DNA from: Haliclona indistincta
Taxonomy: Eukaryota > Porifera > Demospongiae > Haplosclerida > Chalinidae
DNA: 64,000 nucleotides
Assembly (NCBI GenBank): GCA_964017065.1
Contig: OZ024785.1
Coordinates: forward strand, 14,153,592 to 14,217,591
Reading direction: 5' to 3'
The notes below the pieces were generated by a model, which did no database searches, was not told where the DNA came from, and saw nothing but the letters and a program-made list of their open reading frames with translations. This document shows, piece by piece, positions 12,410 to 22,893 of the stretch; positions within the stretch are counted from its first letter, which is position 1; every line of letters begins with the position of its first letter. Made by a program: the position numbers and the translations under genes.

Positions 12410-12580
12410 CAGACAAGCATATCTAATGTAGCTACTTCCATCGGTAGCAGGTGGTGAAATGGTTCCGACAAAATCAATCCCCAGCATGTGCCATGGAGCC
12501 ATCACAGGAATTGGATACAGCTGTGGTGTGCCTGTTGTCAACTTTTGATTCATCCATTGGCAGACATCGCAAGCTGATAA
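12410..12580 (-). pseudogene. retroelement integrase fragment (HHCC end and core start)
   Basis: After an AG acceptor at 12581, the minus frame reads CDVCQWMNQK (the CxxC of an HHCC zinc motif), then PIPVMAPWHMLGIDFVG with the first integrase-core Asp in GIDFVG, and ends after DGSSYI. This is the Ty3/gypsy-type integrase junction. The histidines and the rest of the DDE core are absent. It lies between the HECT exons and a CCHC exon on the same strand. Confidence 0.75.
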
Positions 12581-12699
12581 CTGCATAAGAATAAGTAGGT
12601 GCAACTAACTTCAAGTGAAAAGCATCAACAATAATTTTATCAATTATTATAGAAGCCAGCTAATGGGCAACGATAATTATAGAACCTGGTGTCAATTTT

Positions 12700-12955
12700 T
12701 TACAATAGTTCCCCTTTTTGCACAAATAGGAGGATACATGGTTTTACTGCTTGAAGGACCCTGCGCTTTTTGGCAGTAGGCTTGGATGTGACCCAGTTGT
12801 CCACAGGCAAAGCACGGTCCTTGCAATTGCTTTGAGAAAACAAATGAAACAAGCCGTTAATTAATAACAACCAGCATGCCAACAAGTAAAACACTCACGA
12901 GTATCGGCTGCTGCATGAGCACTGACTGTCTCGAATGTCGGATTCACATGATCAT
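12700..12955 (-). CDS. two exons, one with a CCHC zinc knuckle
   Basis: Exon 12955-12899 encodes DHVNPTFETVSAHAAADT between an AG acceptor and a GTGAG donor. The next exon, from 12829, reads QLQGPCFACGQLGHIQAYCQ, a perfect C-x2-C-x4-H-x4-C knuckle of gag/nucleic-acid-binding type, and runs open to about 12700. It may belong with the exons at 13028-13527 upstream and be derived from a retroelement gag. It could also be a host gene that captured one. The end of the second exon is not certain. Confidence 0.5.
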
Positions 12956-13027
12956 CTAATTGTATATGGATTAGTGCAAAGTAATATGTCAGTTTATAAA
13001 CAGGGTCAGCATGCTCTCATCATGTAC

Positions 13028-13527
13028 CGAGAGTTTGCAATGCCTGGTCAGCATTAATGGCGGTCTCTGCCAGCTCATAGGCATTGATAGGCTCAGGAGT
13101 CTCACACATATCTTCCATATCACATATCTTCCATATCTTCAATGTGTTCATTTTGATGAAATTGTTGAGTGACTTGACTCATACCAGCAGCTATATTATA
13201 GGACCAATTGAGTACATGCTTGCTTTTATTTCTCATTGACAGAATACCTTTAAACAGTTGCTCCAAAATTGTATCTAGGATACATACATACATGAGGAAT
13301 TACGGCACATTTTTTTTCTTTCCATTGCTTCTGGAATGAATTATAACATCTTTGCTGGTACTTCGAAGGAAATCGATTGGTACATTGAGTTTCCCAACTT
13401 TCCTAATGTGTTGCTTCAACAGCTCTTCGTTAGGAGATACATAGTATGAACTAGCATCATTGATGTGAATTGTTAGCCATCTGCCTCCACTATCCCGCTT
13501 GACATTAGGGCGTAAAAACCGATGTAC
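13028..13527 (-). pseudogene. two exons of an unrecognised protein, one with a 16-bp internal duplication
   Basis: Exon 13527-13300 starts after TGACAG and encodes RWLTIHINDASSYYVSPNEE and further polar sequence before a TAA. Exon 13274-13028 encodes TILEQLFKGILSMRNKSKHV, later TPEPINAYELAETAINADQA, and ends at a GTACATG donor. Within it the 16 bp at 13115-13130 are exactly repeated at 13131-13146, which shifts the frame and introduces a stop; without one copy the frame would be continuous. I do not recognise the family. Coding-like composition and splice sites argue it was once real. Confidence 0.45.
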
Positions 13528-13793
13528 CTGTCAAAGCATGGATCAATAATTTAAGCTAGGCAGTGTTTAGGTAGTAAATATTCCTTAACTCTTAGCTGAT
13601 AAGCCTCCATTTCTTATGCATGCAATGTGATGTTTGTAGATAGTTGGCAGAAATGTTGATAGAGGACTGACCCGCCCTCTGGTGGTTCCCAATTGCCCCA
13701 TTCTGGTTTACATAGTGAAGGTAAAAATAAATAAAAGTGAAGGCAGATAAAATAGTTATAAATTGAAATAAATCAAAATTAATTTTGGCACAG

Positions 13794-14320
13794 TTAGTCA
13801 GACTCCAATCTCCCCTCTGAGATGGCGAGATCCATATGGACAGCAGAGGAGAATGCTGGTCTACGGCGAGAGGATCTTGCACCCCTTAAGCAAATGATTG
13901 CTGATCTCAAAAGAGAGAAGGATAAGCGGCAGTGGATCCAGGTGAGGACTGTTGAGTAAGGTTTAGAGTGGCGGTCAGAAATTGATGAGGCAAGGAGTTT
14001 GTAAAATGTAGTGGCAGATTGCCCCATCCCTCCAGCTGTAGTGAAAACGAGAGGTGTGAATGATCCATGTTCGACTGTCCTGATTCTCTCATCGTACTGA
14101 CGGCGTTTTCAAGCTCATTTCTCCTGTGGCAGGCCTTTAATTTTGATCTAGAATAGGTTGAAGCAAAAGGATTAAAGACTCTGATGTCGAAGAAAGAGCG
14201 GTGTAGAGGAGACCAAAAGCCAGTGGTACTGTAGAGCCATTTTTGGGCAAATGGCGGCAATATGCTTTCTTTGGGAGTCAGCGGAAACAAACACATGACA
14301 TCACATTTAATCATAAATTA
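13794..14320 (-). pseudogene. 3' end of a LINE-like retrotransposon ORF
   Basis: Two overlapping minus frames together match the region that follows the reverse transcriptase in many invertebrate LINE-type polyproteins. The upstream frame has FFDIRVFNPFASTYSRSKLK. The downstream frame has GGMGQSATTFYKLLASSISD and CRLSFSLLRSAIICLRGARS. A frameshift near 14040-14090 separates them. The fragment is 5'-truncated (no RT), as is usual for LINE copies. Recognition is from recalled family sequence, not a search. Confidence 0.7.
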
Positions 14321-14393
14321 ATTAAAATTCAATGCATGGCTCACATACAACCAGTTTATTGAGTAATAGTATCTGCACCACAACAATATTTAC

Positions 14394-14555
14394 CTCGTGG
14401 ATCTCGAGGTGGCTAATCTTTCTTAATAGAGCACTGAAATAGTCTCCTATGATACCACTTGAAGGGTGGTATATCTTGGCCACTTCCGGTATCCACACAG
14501 ATCTCACAAACTCAATAATGTCATCAACCTCTACGACACCTGTGGTTTCTGCTAG
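14394..14555 (-). CDS. single exon, unrecognised (54 codons)
   Basis: Bounded by a TATAG acceptor and a GTAAAT donor, phase 0 at both ends, open throughout: LAETTGVVEVDDIIEFVRSV and on to RKISHLEIHE. It could be an upstream exon of the 13028-13527 gene, with the LINE fragment sitting in the intron. That link is an inference from strand and order only. Confidence 0.4.
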
Positions 14556-15177
14556 CTATAAAAACAGATTTGAATTTAATTTAGCATTATAGCTTATTAT
14601 TCCTGGTAAATGCTCTGGTTCAATTAAATCAGCTAGTTACATAAATTTGAAAGTGCTCATGCTAGTAGGTCTACATTACTGTGTGAGTAACACCCACTTT
14701 GATTGGCAAAGTGACGTAAAATTACGATGGATACAAATTCTGTAATTTCCGGTAATAACAGAAATCTAAGCTAGCTGTTGTGGGCTCTATTTGCCAGCTA
14801 ATGCACATGTAGATAGCCTACCACCATGTGTAGCATTTGTGTTTGTATTTTCTCGTGTTTTCATTATTAATTTTTCAAACAAGGCTTACTAAACAGATAC
14901 CCCAAATTGCAAATGGCATTACATTATACTTAGCAAACGCAAACACAGTAGAATAACTCCTCTGAATCCCGTAGCTCATGTTAGAAGTTGCCTAAGTGCT
15001 CTTGGACTCTTTGAGATGTGAAGTGCTGCCCTACAGCGATCATGTGGCTTATGCTACTTGATGCTTTGTCTCTTGCTGACTAGTAATCATGAGATGAATC
15101 AAGTTGCTTGTAACACCAATGCATGGTCTGATTGAATGAGTTTACATAATTATCACTCTACAATTGCAAACACTCAC
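14556..15177. other. no gene recognised
   Basis: Intron-like AT-rich sequence between the exon at 14394-14555 and the kinase relic. Nothing recognisable on either strand. Confidence 0.45.
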
Positions 15178-16260
15178 AATCAATGAATACTTTAGAGTCG
15201 ATGATGAACCATTCTTTTTGCTTGTCTTTTCAAGGAGGCAGAAGCACTCTCTGATCATATCCACAACCTAGTAAATTACACCAAAATATTACACTGTATG
15301 ACTTGAGTTTAATTTTGAACGTACTTCAGTCATTTGTGGCCTTCTTGAATACCTATGCCTAGTGCATCAGTATACAATCTCTCGAACTGCTCTTGCTACA
15401 TCGGGATTACAGCTACCGGCCTTTCGATCTTGTATCACAAAGAATGATTTGTCATTTTCTGTATTGTCTTCACAAAAAGTCTACCTATAATTTTACGAAG
15501 ACAAAAGTCATTTCTTAACCATGAAAAAGCAATACCAAATTCTTGTCTGATTTGTCCTTCAAATAGGCAAAAAGACCACTATAATTATGTTTCCAGTACC
15601 ACCTGCAGTAAATTGACATGTAGCTACTGTATAGGAATTAAAACACTTACCACTCCATAAGAATACACATCACTCAAAGTGCTATAATGCCCGTCATTCT
15701 TCAGGTGCATGGTACCCTGGCGTCCCTGGTAGTCCTTCTCCAGGACCTGCTGTAACGAATGTCTTCGATCTTGTCACAGGCAATTGAATTGAAAAACCAA
15801 AGTCGGACAACTTGGCTACCATATGCTCATCCAATAATATGTTGGGTCTAAAAGCAAATATTATTAGCTGTTATTATTTATTATTGTAGTACATACGAAT
15901 TAATGTCATGATGTACAACTGGAGGTGATTTTGCATGAAGATATGCTAGCCCCTTTGCTGCACCTACAGCAATGCATTTAGTCTTAGTACTAGTGGTAGT
16001 ACTACTTCCAGCTGCTGGTTTTCTTAGCTGTTGCATTGACTTCTTATAACGGTCGAACAACTCTTGTCTTGTTACAGGATCTTTATAATAAATTATTCAG
16101 TGTTTATTACACTCACAAATCATCATTAAAATTAATTTACCAGTGCTGTCAACAGCCAGCTTTCTCACTGGGCTTGCATAACGGTTTGGACTCCTGTCTC
16201 TTTGTAGGCTCTCCCATAGGACTACCAGTTTTGAGAATTGCCCAATACTCACTCCTCTAT
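15178..16260 (-). pseudogene. TKL (IRAK-like) protein kinase, decayed, at least six exons
   Basis: Exons read on the minus strand: 16260-16141 (GQFSKLVVLWESLQRD), 16080-15897 (KGLAYLHAKSPPVVHHDINS), 15847-15651 (PNILLDEHMVAKLSDFGFSI, then GTPGYHAPE), 15602-15536, 15428-15325 (YSRRPQMTEV) and 15267-15178 (VVDMIRECFCLLEKT). Catalytic loop HHD, N of PNILL, and DFG are visible. HHD replaces the usual HRD. Splice sites are mostly canonical. Lesions: a frameshift just after APE (about 15680), another in the fourth exon (about 15585) and an in-frame TGA before CTRHR (about 15365). The N-lobe ATP-binding exons are not found upstream. Likely a dead copy of a TKL-family gene. Confidence 0.75.
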
Positions 16261-16498
16261 CTAAAATAAGTTGAAGGTCTTCTTTTCTCTTCTTTTCTTA
16301 CATTTGTAAACGTGCGCCGAGTTCTCTTAGTTAGAATTGACAACTAACAACACTTTGAATCAGTTTGCACACATACATTTATAGCAACAGATAACAATCA
16401 GTTTACAAGACGAGACACATAGGGGCCGTGTATGACACAGCGACATACAACACATAATTATGTTCTAAACAAGGTTCACATATGAGTCTAGCACTCCG

Positions 16499-17270
16499 TT
16501 ACATCACTCCCTCCTCAGAGAGAGCTCGTCCCGAGCGATGACTTGATTTTAGCTGGTATCGTCTGTTCGGAACATCTGACTCTACTTGTACTGGCACAAC
16601 AGCTGTATGAGAGGGAGGTACTCGTGTTGTTCTAATACGCACAGTCGGTGCTTGAGCTTTTGATTTTGGTGCTCTCGCTCTCTTGCGACCTCCTCCCAAC
16701 TTCTTTTGTCGTCCACCCTTCCAGTCCCGTATGCTGGGATGGTAGATGACGATTCCCAATTGTCGACACACACCCTCCGACAGCAGAAGCTGGTCTGCAG
16801 CATCCATTTTGATGTACACCATTGTCTTCATGTCCTTGCCATCGAAAGATAGTGTCAGCTCCATTCGCCCATGAAGTTCGAACGGTCTCCTGTCGTAGCT
16901 GTGAGGTGTCTTATCTGCTGTTTGAAGTTCCTTTTCTTCAGCTTGGCTACAGCAGCTATTTTTTTGAACAACTGCGCTACGGCAAGTATCGTTGTGTCGT
17001 ACTTAATGCATTTCGTTTCCAGCAGCACACTCCTTTCGCTAGAAATTTGCCGTGGCTTGGTAGCTTGTCAGGACTAAGGACCCAAGATGAAGGAATGACG
17101 GATTCCTCGTCTTCCTATGCGGCTGTGGCTGCAAGCTTCATTAGCTTTTGCCTTTCACCAATTTTCTTTGCACCTTTTTCTAGGGCAGATTTTGCACGTT
17201 TCACTGACTGCAAGGGGTGACTCTCTCTCTCCAGCTCATCAATGGCCTCCTGAATTAGTAGAATTAGAAT
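16499..17270 (-). pseudogene. Ty3/gypsy-type gag-protease fragment
   Basis: The C-terminal ORF (16864-16499, extended upstream without a Met) reads FELHGRMELTLSFDGKDMKT and then DQLLLSEGVCRQLGIVIYHP, a conserved stretch at the end of a retropepsin-like region of gypsy polyproteins. Upstream (17217-16930) a Lys/Glu-rich frame (VKRAKSALEKGAKKIGERQK) probably belongs to the same polyprotein and contains an in-frame stop near 17120 and frameshifts. No LTR or RT is next to it. Confidence 0.6.
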
Positions 17271-17299
17271 TATATATGAATTAGATATGGATTCACCAG

Positions 17300-17911
17300 G
17301 AAGAAGATACGAACTGTAGCCAAGGAGAGATCCATCGACCTGCGTACCGAATTCATGGCTTGGATGAGCTCATATGACCGAGACCTTCTGGTCTTTGTGG
17401 ATGAGACTGGTTTTGATCATCGAGATTATGCACGAAGGTTTGGATATGCTATTTTAGGCCAGACTCCGGTTTATCATCGCTTTCTAGAGAGAGGACTGCG
17501 AGTGTCGGCCATTGCTGCCAGGAACACAGAAGGGATTATAGCAGCTGAATGTCACACGGGATCAGTAAACGGCGACACATTCCTTGATTTTCTCAGAGGT
17601 AGCCTGATTCTAAACATGCAGCAATACGATTGAATTGCTAGTAGATCAATTGTCATTTTGTAATTGTTCAATACGGCATGTAACAGAAGTTGCAGAACTC
17701 TTTAAGGAAGCTGGAATAGCCATTTTTTATCTGCCTCCATACTCTCCGGATCTAAATCCCATTGAAGAGCTATTCAGCTATGTCCTCAAAATGCATGACG
17801 AACTACTCTAGGCTATTACTGATCCTACACTAATTATCCAAGCTGCATTTGATAATGTTTGTCCCGATCAGTGTGCAGCTTGGATAACTCACTCTGGTTA
17901 CATTCTATAGA
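17300..17911 (+). pseudogene. Tc1/mariner (IS630-type) transposase remnant
   Basis: The plus frame reads LLVFVDETGFDHRDYARRFG, containing the first catalytic Asp (VDETG), then ARNTEGIIAAECHTGSVNGD and a stop at 17631. Downstream in another frame, NCSIRHVTEVAELFKEAG and LPPYSPDLNPIEELFSYVLK give the last part of the DDE/D core with its Glu. The junction around 17650-17680 has lost bases where the second catalytic Asp (normally in xDN) should be, and a TAG follows DELL. The enzyme is inactive. I see no terminal inverted repeats. Confidence 0.8.
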
Positions 17912-18121
17912 GCTACCATACTGATTATCATACTGCACACACATAAAATACAATCATGTTAATTGATAAATTATTTTTTGCAGCAATTACAGTGCCGAGA
18001 CGATCATTGATGGTCACAATGTACAAAACTACATATCTAGCATGTCTGACATTATCGTGTCCTGCAATTGATCATATTAGCTTCAAAACCTTATTAAGAA
18101 TATGAATTGGTAACTTTTCTC

Positions 18122-18790
18122 TTATGAAGGTCTGTTTAACCTTTCATTTTCATCTGGTTTTATTTCTCCAAGGCTCTTTTTTTCCCAGCTGATAGCTTTT
18201 TTATTTGGTGTGTCTCTTTCATACCTCTGAACACAAGCATTCCTCTATATGTTTGCACTTGCAATTATACAAAATTGTCTTGCACAGTTACCTCTATCTG
18301 TTCTGTGGTGACTTCTCTCCTCCTTGAGAGCAAGTATGCTTCTCCCAGTTTGGCAATCAGTGGAGACTGCACATCACTCGTATTTTAGTGTACTGTATTC
18401 TTTAAATTTTTACCTCATACTTTGAACCTTTACTTGGCCCAGCTCTCAGAGTATGTCTGTGAGTTGCATCTCCACATCTACTATGTTCACATTATTAGTG
18501 CTAAGCTGGTGTTGGTGGTAAGGTGTTGCTATCTCTTTGAGTAGAGAAGGTAATTATATAATAATTATTATCACTTACCACAATACCACATTTCTTTTTC
18601 ACGGTGATGTTAGTCCAATTCACTGTCTCCAATCTCCGCCTCAATCCACTAGTCTTCCTCCGTACTTCACATCCACTGCATTCACTGTCCAGCAGAAATG
18701 CTAACATTTCTGGTTACATCGTCACCCAAGAGTCTAGAAACTTCTTGTACTATGGTTGTTGCAACTGAAACAAATTTGTCCTGCTTAAGA
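18122..18790 (-). CDS. unrecognised multi-exon gene (possibly decayed)
   Basis: Coding-like exons in order on the minus strand: an open segment from about 18785 (DKFVSVATTIVQEVSRLLGD); a segment to about 18590 (ECSGCEVRRKTSGLRRRLET); about 18485-18412 (CGDATHRHTLRAGPSKGSKY then a GTAAAA donor); 18366-18292 (SPLIAKLGEAYLLSRRREVT, 25 codons, phase 0 at both ends); 18226-18122 (RYERDTPNKKAISWEKKSLG, ending at TAA). The last two exons fit perfectly. A frameshift near 18695 breaks the first part. No family recognised. Confidence 0.4.
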
Positions 18791-19688
18791 AAGTCATCAT
18801 GAGAGTACAATTTTTATTCTGAATTTGAGGGTCATATTTTTTAAAGTACTCAAAAACTGCATGCTTCTTTTGATGACAGTTGAAACTGACTTTTGTTTAG
18901 CTGGCACTAATCAATGCTATGCACAAATTCTACTTCCTCACGTCAACATAACTCCATGTCTTTACATCTTCACACCATTCGTTGAAGTCCCTAATTTATG
19001 CCAAGAGCTATACTTCTTTAGAATTTTAATCAGCTTACTGTACTGGCTGCCAGCCTTGCTCTTATGGCTGCCAGCCATGCCTCGAGCCAATATACAAGCC
19101 AATCGATGATATCATCGATTAGGTGGAAGAAGAGGGTGTGAGTCATTCTAGAGAAATCTATTAATAATATAGAACCATTAACACAATGTCTTGTACAACA
19201 AGCTAGTTCAACTCACGTCCTACTGAGTAAGCCATTTTCTTAAATTCTTTAATAACATAATATTAACCGGGATATTAAATCAAAAAATAAAATTGCACAT
19301 ACCCATAGCAAGATATTTTGCTTAAAACAGTTGCTAGAAACTTTACTATAAATTCCTCTTCCACCAGGACCATTATGTGTGCTGCCACAGCAATTCAGTG
19401 TGACTGTTCTCTTCCATACACTGACTATAAGTACCAAGGACTACTGTAACTGAACAACTGTTCATGATTTAATTGTGATATCTATTTTAGCACGGCCTTA
19501 GGTTTATCAAACTTACCTGCTTCGTTTCCTAGCATTCTCTTCCTTCTGCTAGATAAATGACAATAAAATAATGCAGTAATGATTTTGTTCAGGCTAATAT
19601 CTAATATACAAATATGTAGCAATGACTATAATATGACTACAATGACTATAATATGTAGCATTAAACCATAGTACTTGATGAGCAGGTT
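18791..19688. other. no recognised gene
   Basis: A 94-codon plus ORF (18825-19109) is hydrophobic and unrecognised. Nothing else with domain or splice support. Confidence 0.4.
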
Positions 19689-20240
19689 CGAGATTCTTTG
19701 ATACTGCTCGTAAATACAGAATTCCCTCTCTCTCTATGCTCTTGTCCTTCCTGTGTCACTGAATCCTTCCTTACTGCAGGACATGAATCTTCCTACTCAA
19801 TCTCGTTTGAGGGACTCATCACGGGCGAGACAACTGAGGCAGAGGTGCGACATTTAATTGTGGACAAAAATGAGAGACCGGCATTCAAGCCTGCGATACT
19901 TACTCACAAGGTAAGCGTGACGCTGTGTGTAGAGAAGTATTGTACTGGTAGAGAAGTAGAGAAGTATTATTAGAAGAAGAGAAGTATTATCTTCCTACTC
20001 AATCCCGTTTGAGGGACTCATCACGAGCGAAAAAACTGAGGCAGAGGTGCGACATTTAATTGTGGACAAAAATGAGAGACCGGCATTCAAGCCTGCGATA
20101 CTTAGAGCTTTCACACTGTTCCAGTACAACGAGCTTGCATTTCTAGGTATCAAATATGCATCGTGTAATAGTAAACTTAGAAGTTTAGAATTTTTGAAGT
20201 GCATTAATTTTCGATGTATAGACCACATGTAGTGCAATAT
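19689..20240 (+). pseudogene. duplicated C-terminal exons of a TGF-beta-receptor-like kinase (two tandem copies)
   Basis: The exon at 19780-19910 has an AG acceptor and GTAAG donor. It encodes GHESSYSISFEGLITGETTE and then NERPAFKPAILTHK, the C-lobe region found as an exon of the receptor-like gene at 45185-45315 with about 95% identity, including the flanking CT-rich intron end. A second copy starts at 19989 (SSYSIPFEGLITSEKTEAEV) but lacks the acceptor end. It runs directly into the sequence that at 45366 follows the intron. So this is a local duplication of a fragment, with no kinase catalytic exons nearby. Confidence 0.75.
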
Positions 20241-20312
20241 AAGTATTCTTATATTGCATATAAGTGAGTTGCTAAAGAAGCGTGAAATGTTGTCTGCAGT
20301 CTGCAGTTTGCA

Positions 20313-20660
20313 TCATTGTACTTCTTGAATTGAACAACAATTAACTACATAAAGATTCAACCGATGTGATGCGCAATGGGTATACAGAGCCTTGGGATAC
20401 TTGGACAGAATGCATGCTGAAACACCTTTAGATCTTCCAGGCATGGCACCTGCCCCATCATATGCTTGGCCACACAAAAATTGAGTCTGCAGCTGTAATT
20501 CGCCTAGCTTAGACAAAATGTCTTGAGCAATAGCTGAGCCAGTGACTCCAGTCGTACACTCATGAAAAGCCACAAACCTTTCACACAGTTCATTGCCATG
20601 CACGAACCTCAAGCTAATCGATAGCTGCTCATCATTTGCTGCATCTATTGCTGCATTTGC
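20313..20660 (-). pseudogene. hAT transposase fragment (DUF4371/ZMYM-like)
   Basis: The minus frame, open from about 20660, reads LRFVHGNELCERFVAFHECT, GQAYDGAGAMPGRSKGVSAC and PKALYTHCASHRLNLYVVNC. These are the conserved blocks (GQxYDGAxxM, THCxxHxLNL) of the catalytic core of hAT-derived proteins with DUF4371. It is truncated on both sides. No terminal repeats seen. Confidence 0.85.
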
Positions 20661-21762
20661 TGCATTTTAACTCACCGATGCAGCTGTGTGCTCGTTGATA
20701 GTGGACATCTGGATTAATTGTAGGTTAATTTAATGCTTTATTATATTAATTATATTAATTGTAGGTTAATTTAATGGTTTTTTATATCGTACACACTGAT
20801 TCCTTCTCTTGAATGCCCAGTTGTAAAATATACTTTCAGAGTCCCCATTGCATGCTGATCGCAAAGTTGATTACAAATGCATATAGTTATAGCCAAAATG
20901 CATGCATAGATGCAAACCTCTCTAGCCTTGAGGTCCATGCGTATGTAGTCACAGCAAAACAAGCACTCACTGTATCTCCAACCTGTCCTCAAATCTTTAA
21001 AAAAATTGCTAACTCATCTAAAGGTCTTTGCATTGCAGGAAAGCCAGATATCCACATATCCTTCCTAGGTGGTGTTGCAAATATAATATCAGCATCGTTT
21101 ATGTGGGGATGTGTGATGAGGTGGCAGGAATCGCCGAGGTGACACTAGGCAACCGGCGAGAAACTGTGCTTTGCTGACCCAGCTGACTCAAACATCTAAA
21201 GTTTGGTTTACCATTTAATTTTTTCCTCACCTATTAATATCTATGACAAAATCTTCATTGTTCATTCTCTATTCACAATCCACAATCTCTTCCGGATCAC
21301 CATCGTCTTTCCTCTTCTTGCTAGCAGTTTTTAGACCATTGCATAAAGCATAACATTCCTACCAAAACAAACATCACTCCACAAATATTTCAAGTCAACC
21401 TTGGTTAGTAGTAGTAATAATAGTATCGTTGGAGCAGATTCGCAGTTGCTCTACATTAAAGGGACTCAATATAAACTTCGCCTACAGCAAGATCTAACAT
21501 CGTACAATACGTAAAAATCGCAGCTTCGCAGGTGCATAGCTAGTTGAGTACAGTGTATCACTGGCTTGTTGAACAATAGACAATCCAGGTGGTTGGAATT
21601 ACGTTGCAGCACACATATGCAGTGGACATGCGCGGGGTCAGCCACGGAGTCAAATTGGTCTTATGACGTCTCTAATATTTGTTATACAAACGACGCGCCA
21701 TAATTTATGCCGCTGATTATTATACGAAATTTATTTTAATAAACCGATAAAGCGCTCTACAT
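20661..21762. other. no recognised gene
   Basis: A 109-codon plus ORF (20813-21142) has no recognisable domain. The rest is non-coding in appearance. Confidence 0.4.
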
Positions 21763-21806
21763 GAATCCGTCACCACTACTTCACAGTACGGTGAGACAAC
21801 CCGTAA
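21763..21806 (-). mobile_element. short piggyBac transposase scrap
   Basis: The 30 bp around 21776-21805 (ACTTCACAGTACGGTGAGAC...) match 28 of 30 positions of the piggyBac coding sequence at about 25768-25797, where it encodes part of FSHHTVKWW. Too short to say how it arrived. Confidence 0.5.
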
Positions 21807-21838
21807 TACGTAATGTCTTGACAGAGGCATCAGAGCAA

Positions 21839-21930
21839 CTCGGCAGTATGGAATATACCCTCGGCGGTTAATTATACCGCTCTCGGGCTGTATAATTAAC
21901 CAGCCTCGGGTATATCCCATACCGCCTCGG
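21839..21930. repeat. imperfect palindrome with CTCGG/TATACC arms
   Basis: The left half CTCGGCAGTATGGAATATAC... and the right half ...GTATATCCCATACCGCCTCGG are reverse complements with few mismatches, around a short loop near 21885. It would form a cruciform or hairpin. Similar GGTATATCCC/CCGAGG words occur at 30205-30255. Confidence 0.75.
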
Positions 21931-21966
21931 AACCCATAGGTTAACCTATACTTATAGTCCCTAAAA

Positions 21967-22858
21967 CCCGGAGTCCATAATCAACGCGCCTACTAAAGAG
22001 TAGGAGTGTGAATCGCCCACGCTTTAATTGGATTTTCTGCCAGCGAACTGTCGCTAGCGGATATACTATTTTTAGCGCTGTAAGACCGCACCTCTTCAGC
22101 ATGGCACACTTGACAGAGGCATCAGAGCAACTCTATTCACTCATGAAAGTACCTGGTAGCCTAGCCAGCAGTATCGTAGCGTCTAGTTCAGCTGTTCGTT
22201 TGCTGTTCGTTTGCCGTTCGGCTATCTGGTCCTATCGAAGCTGTTTATCGCTCGATCAGACACTTGGATCCATGAAGGCTGTCGAGGTAGCTGTTCCGTG
22301 TGTGTGATATCGCTGCTACTATAAGTATCGACTTGTATACCTACTGCTACATCTCTGGTAAGGAATGGAGTCTCTGAGAAAACAGCTGACCGTATGTTGG
22401 ATAGCAGCACTGACGTACGATGCTATCCAACATACGGTCAGGTGTTTTCTCAGAGACTCCATTCCTTACCAGAGATGTAGCAGTAGGTATACAAGTCGAT
22501 ACTTATAGTAGCAGCGATATCACACACACGGAACAGCTACCTCGACAGCCTTCATGGCTCCAAGTGTCTGATCGAGCGATAAACAGCTTCGACAGGACCA
22601 GATAGCCGAACGGCAAACGAACAGCTGATCTAGCGATGCTATGATACTGCTGGCTAGGCTACCAGGTACTTTCACGAGTGAATAGAGTTGCTCTGATGCC
22701 TCTGTCAAGTGTGCCATGTTGAAGAGGTGCAGTCTTACAGCGCTAAAAATAGTATATCCTCTAGCGACAGTTCGCTGGGCAGAAAATCCAATTAAAGCGT
22801 GGGCGACTCACACTCCTACTCTTAAATAGGCGCAGTCGATTATGGACTCCTGCTAAAA
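21967..22858. mobile_element. 890 bp long inverted repeat (foldback or inverted duplication)
   Basis: The arms, about 21967-22408 and 22420-22858, are near-identical reverse complements around a loop of about 12 bp (CACTGACGTACG). Both arms encode the same short frame (MAHLTEASEQLYSL...) in opposite directions. Arm identity is very high over about 440 bp, with a handful of substitutions and small indels. It abuts the donor end of the last visible exon of the gene at 22894-23694. Either a foldback element or a recent inverted duplication; no transposase inside. Confidence 0.85.
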
Positions 22859-22893
22859 GGTATAGACAAACAACCAGTCTACCAATTACTTAC

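Noticed and set aside
13822..13941. Plus-strand exon (MARSIWTAEENAGLRREDLA...) ending in CAG-GTGAGG
   Set aside because: It is the antisense of the LINE 3' fragment, which has clear family motifs on the minus strand.
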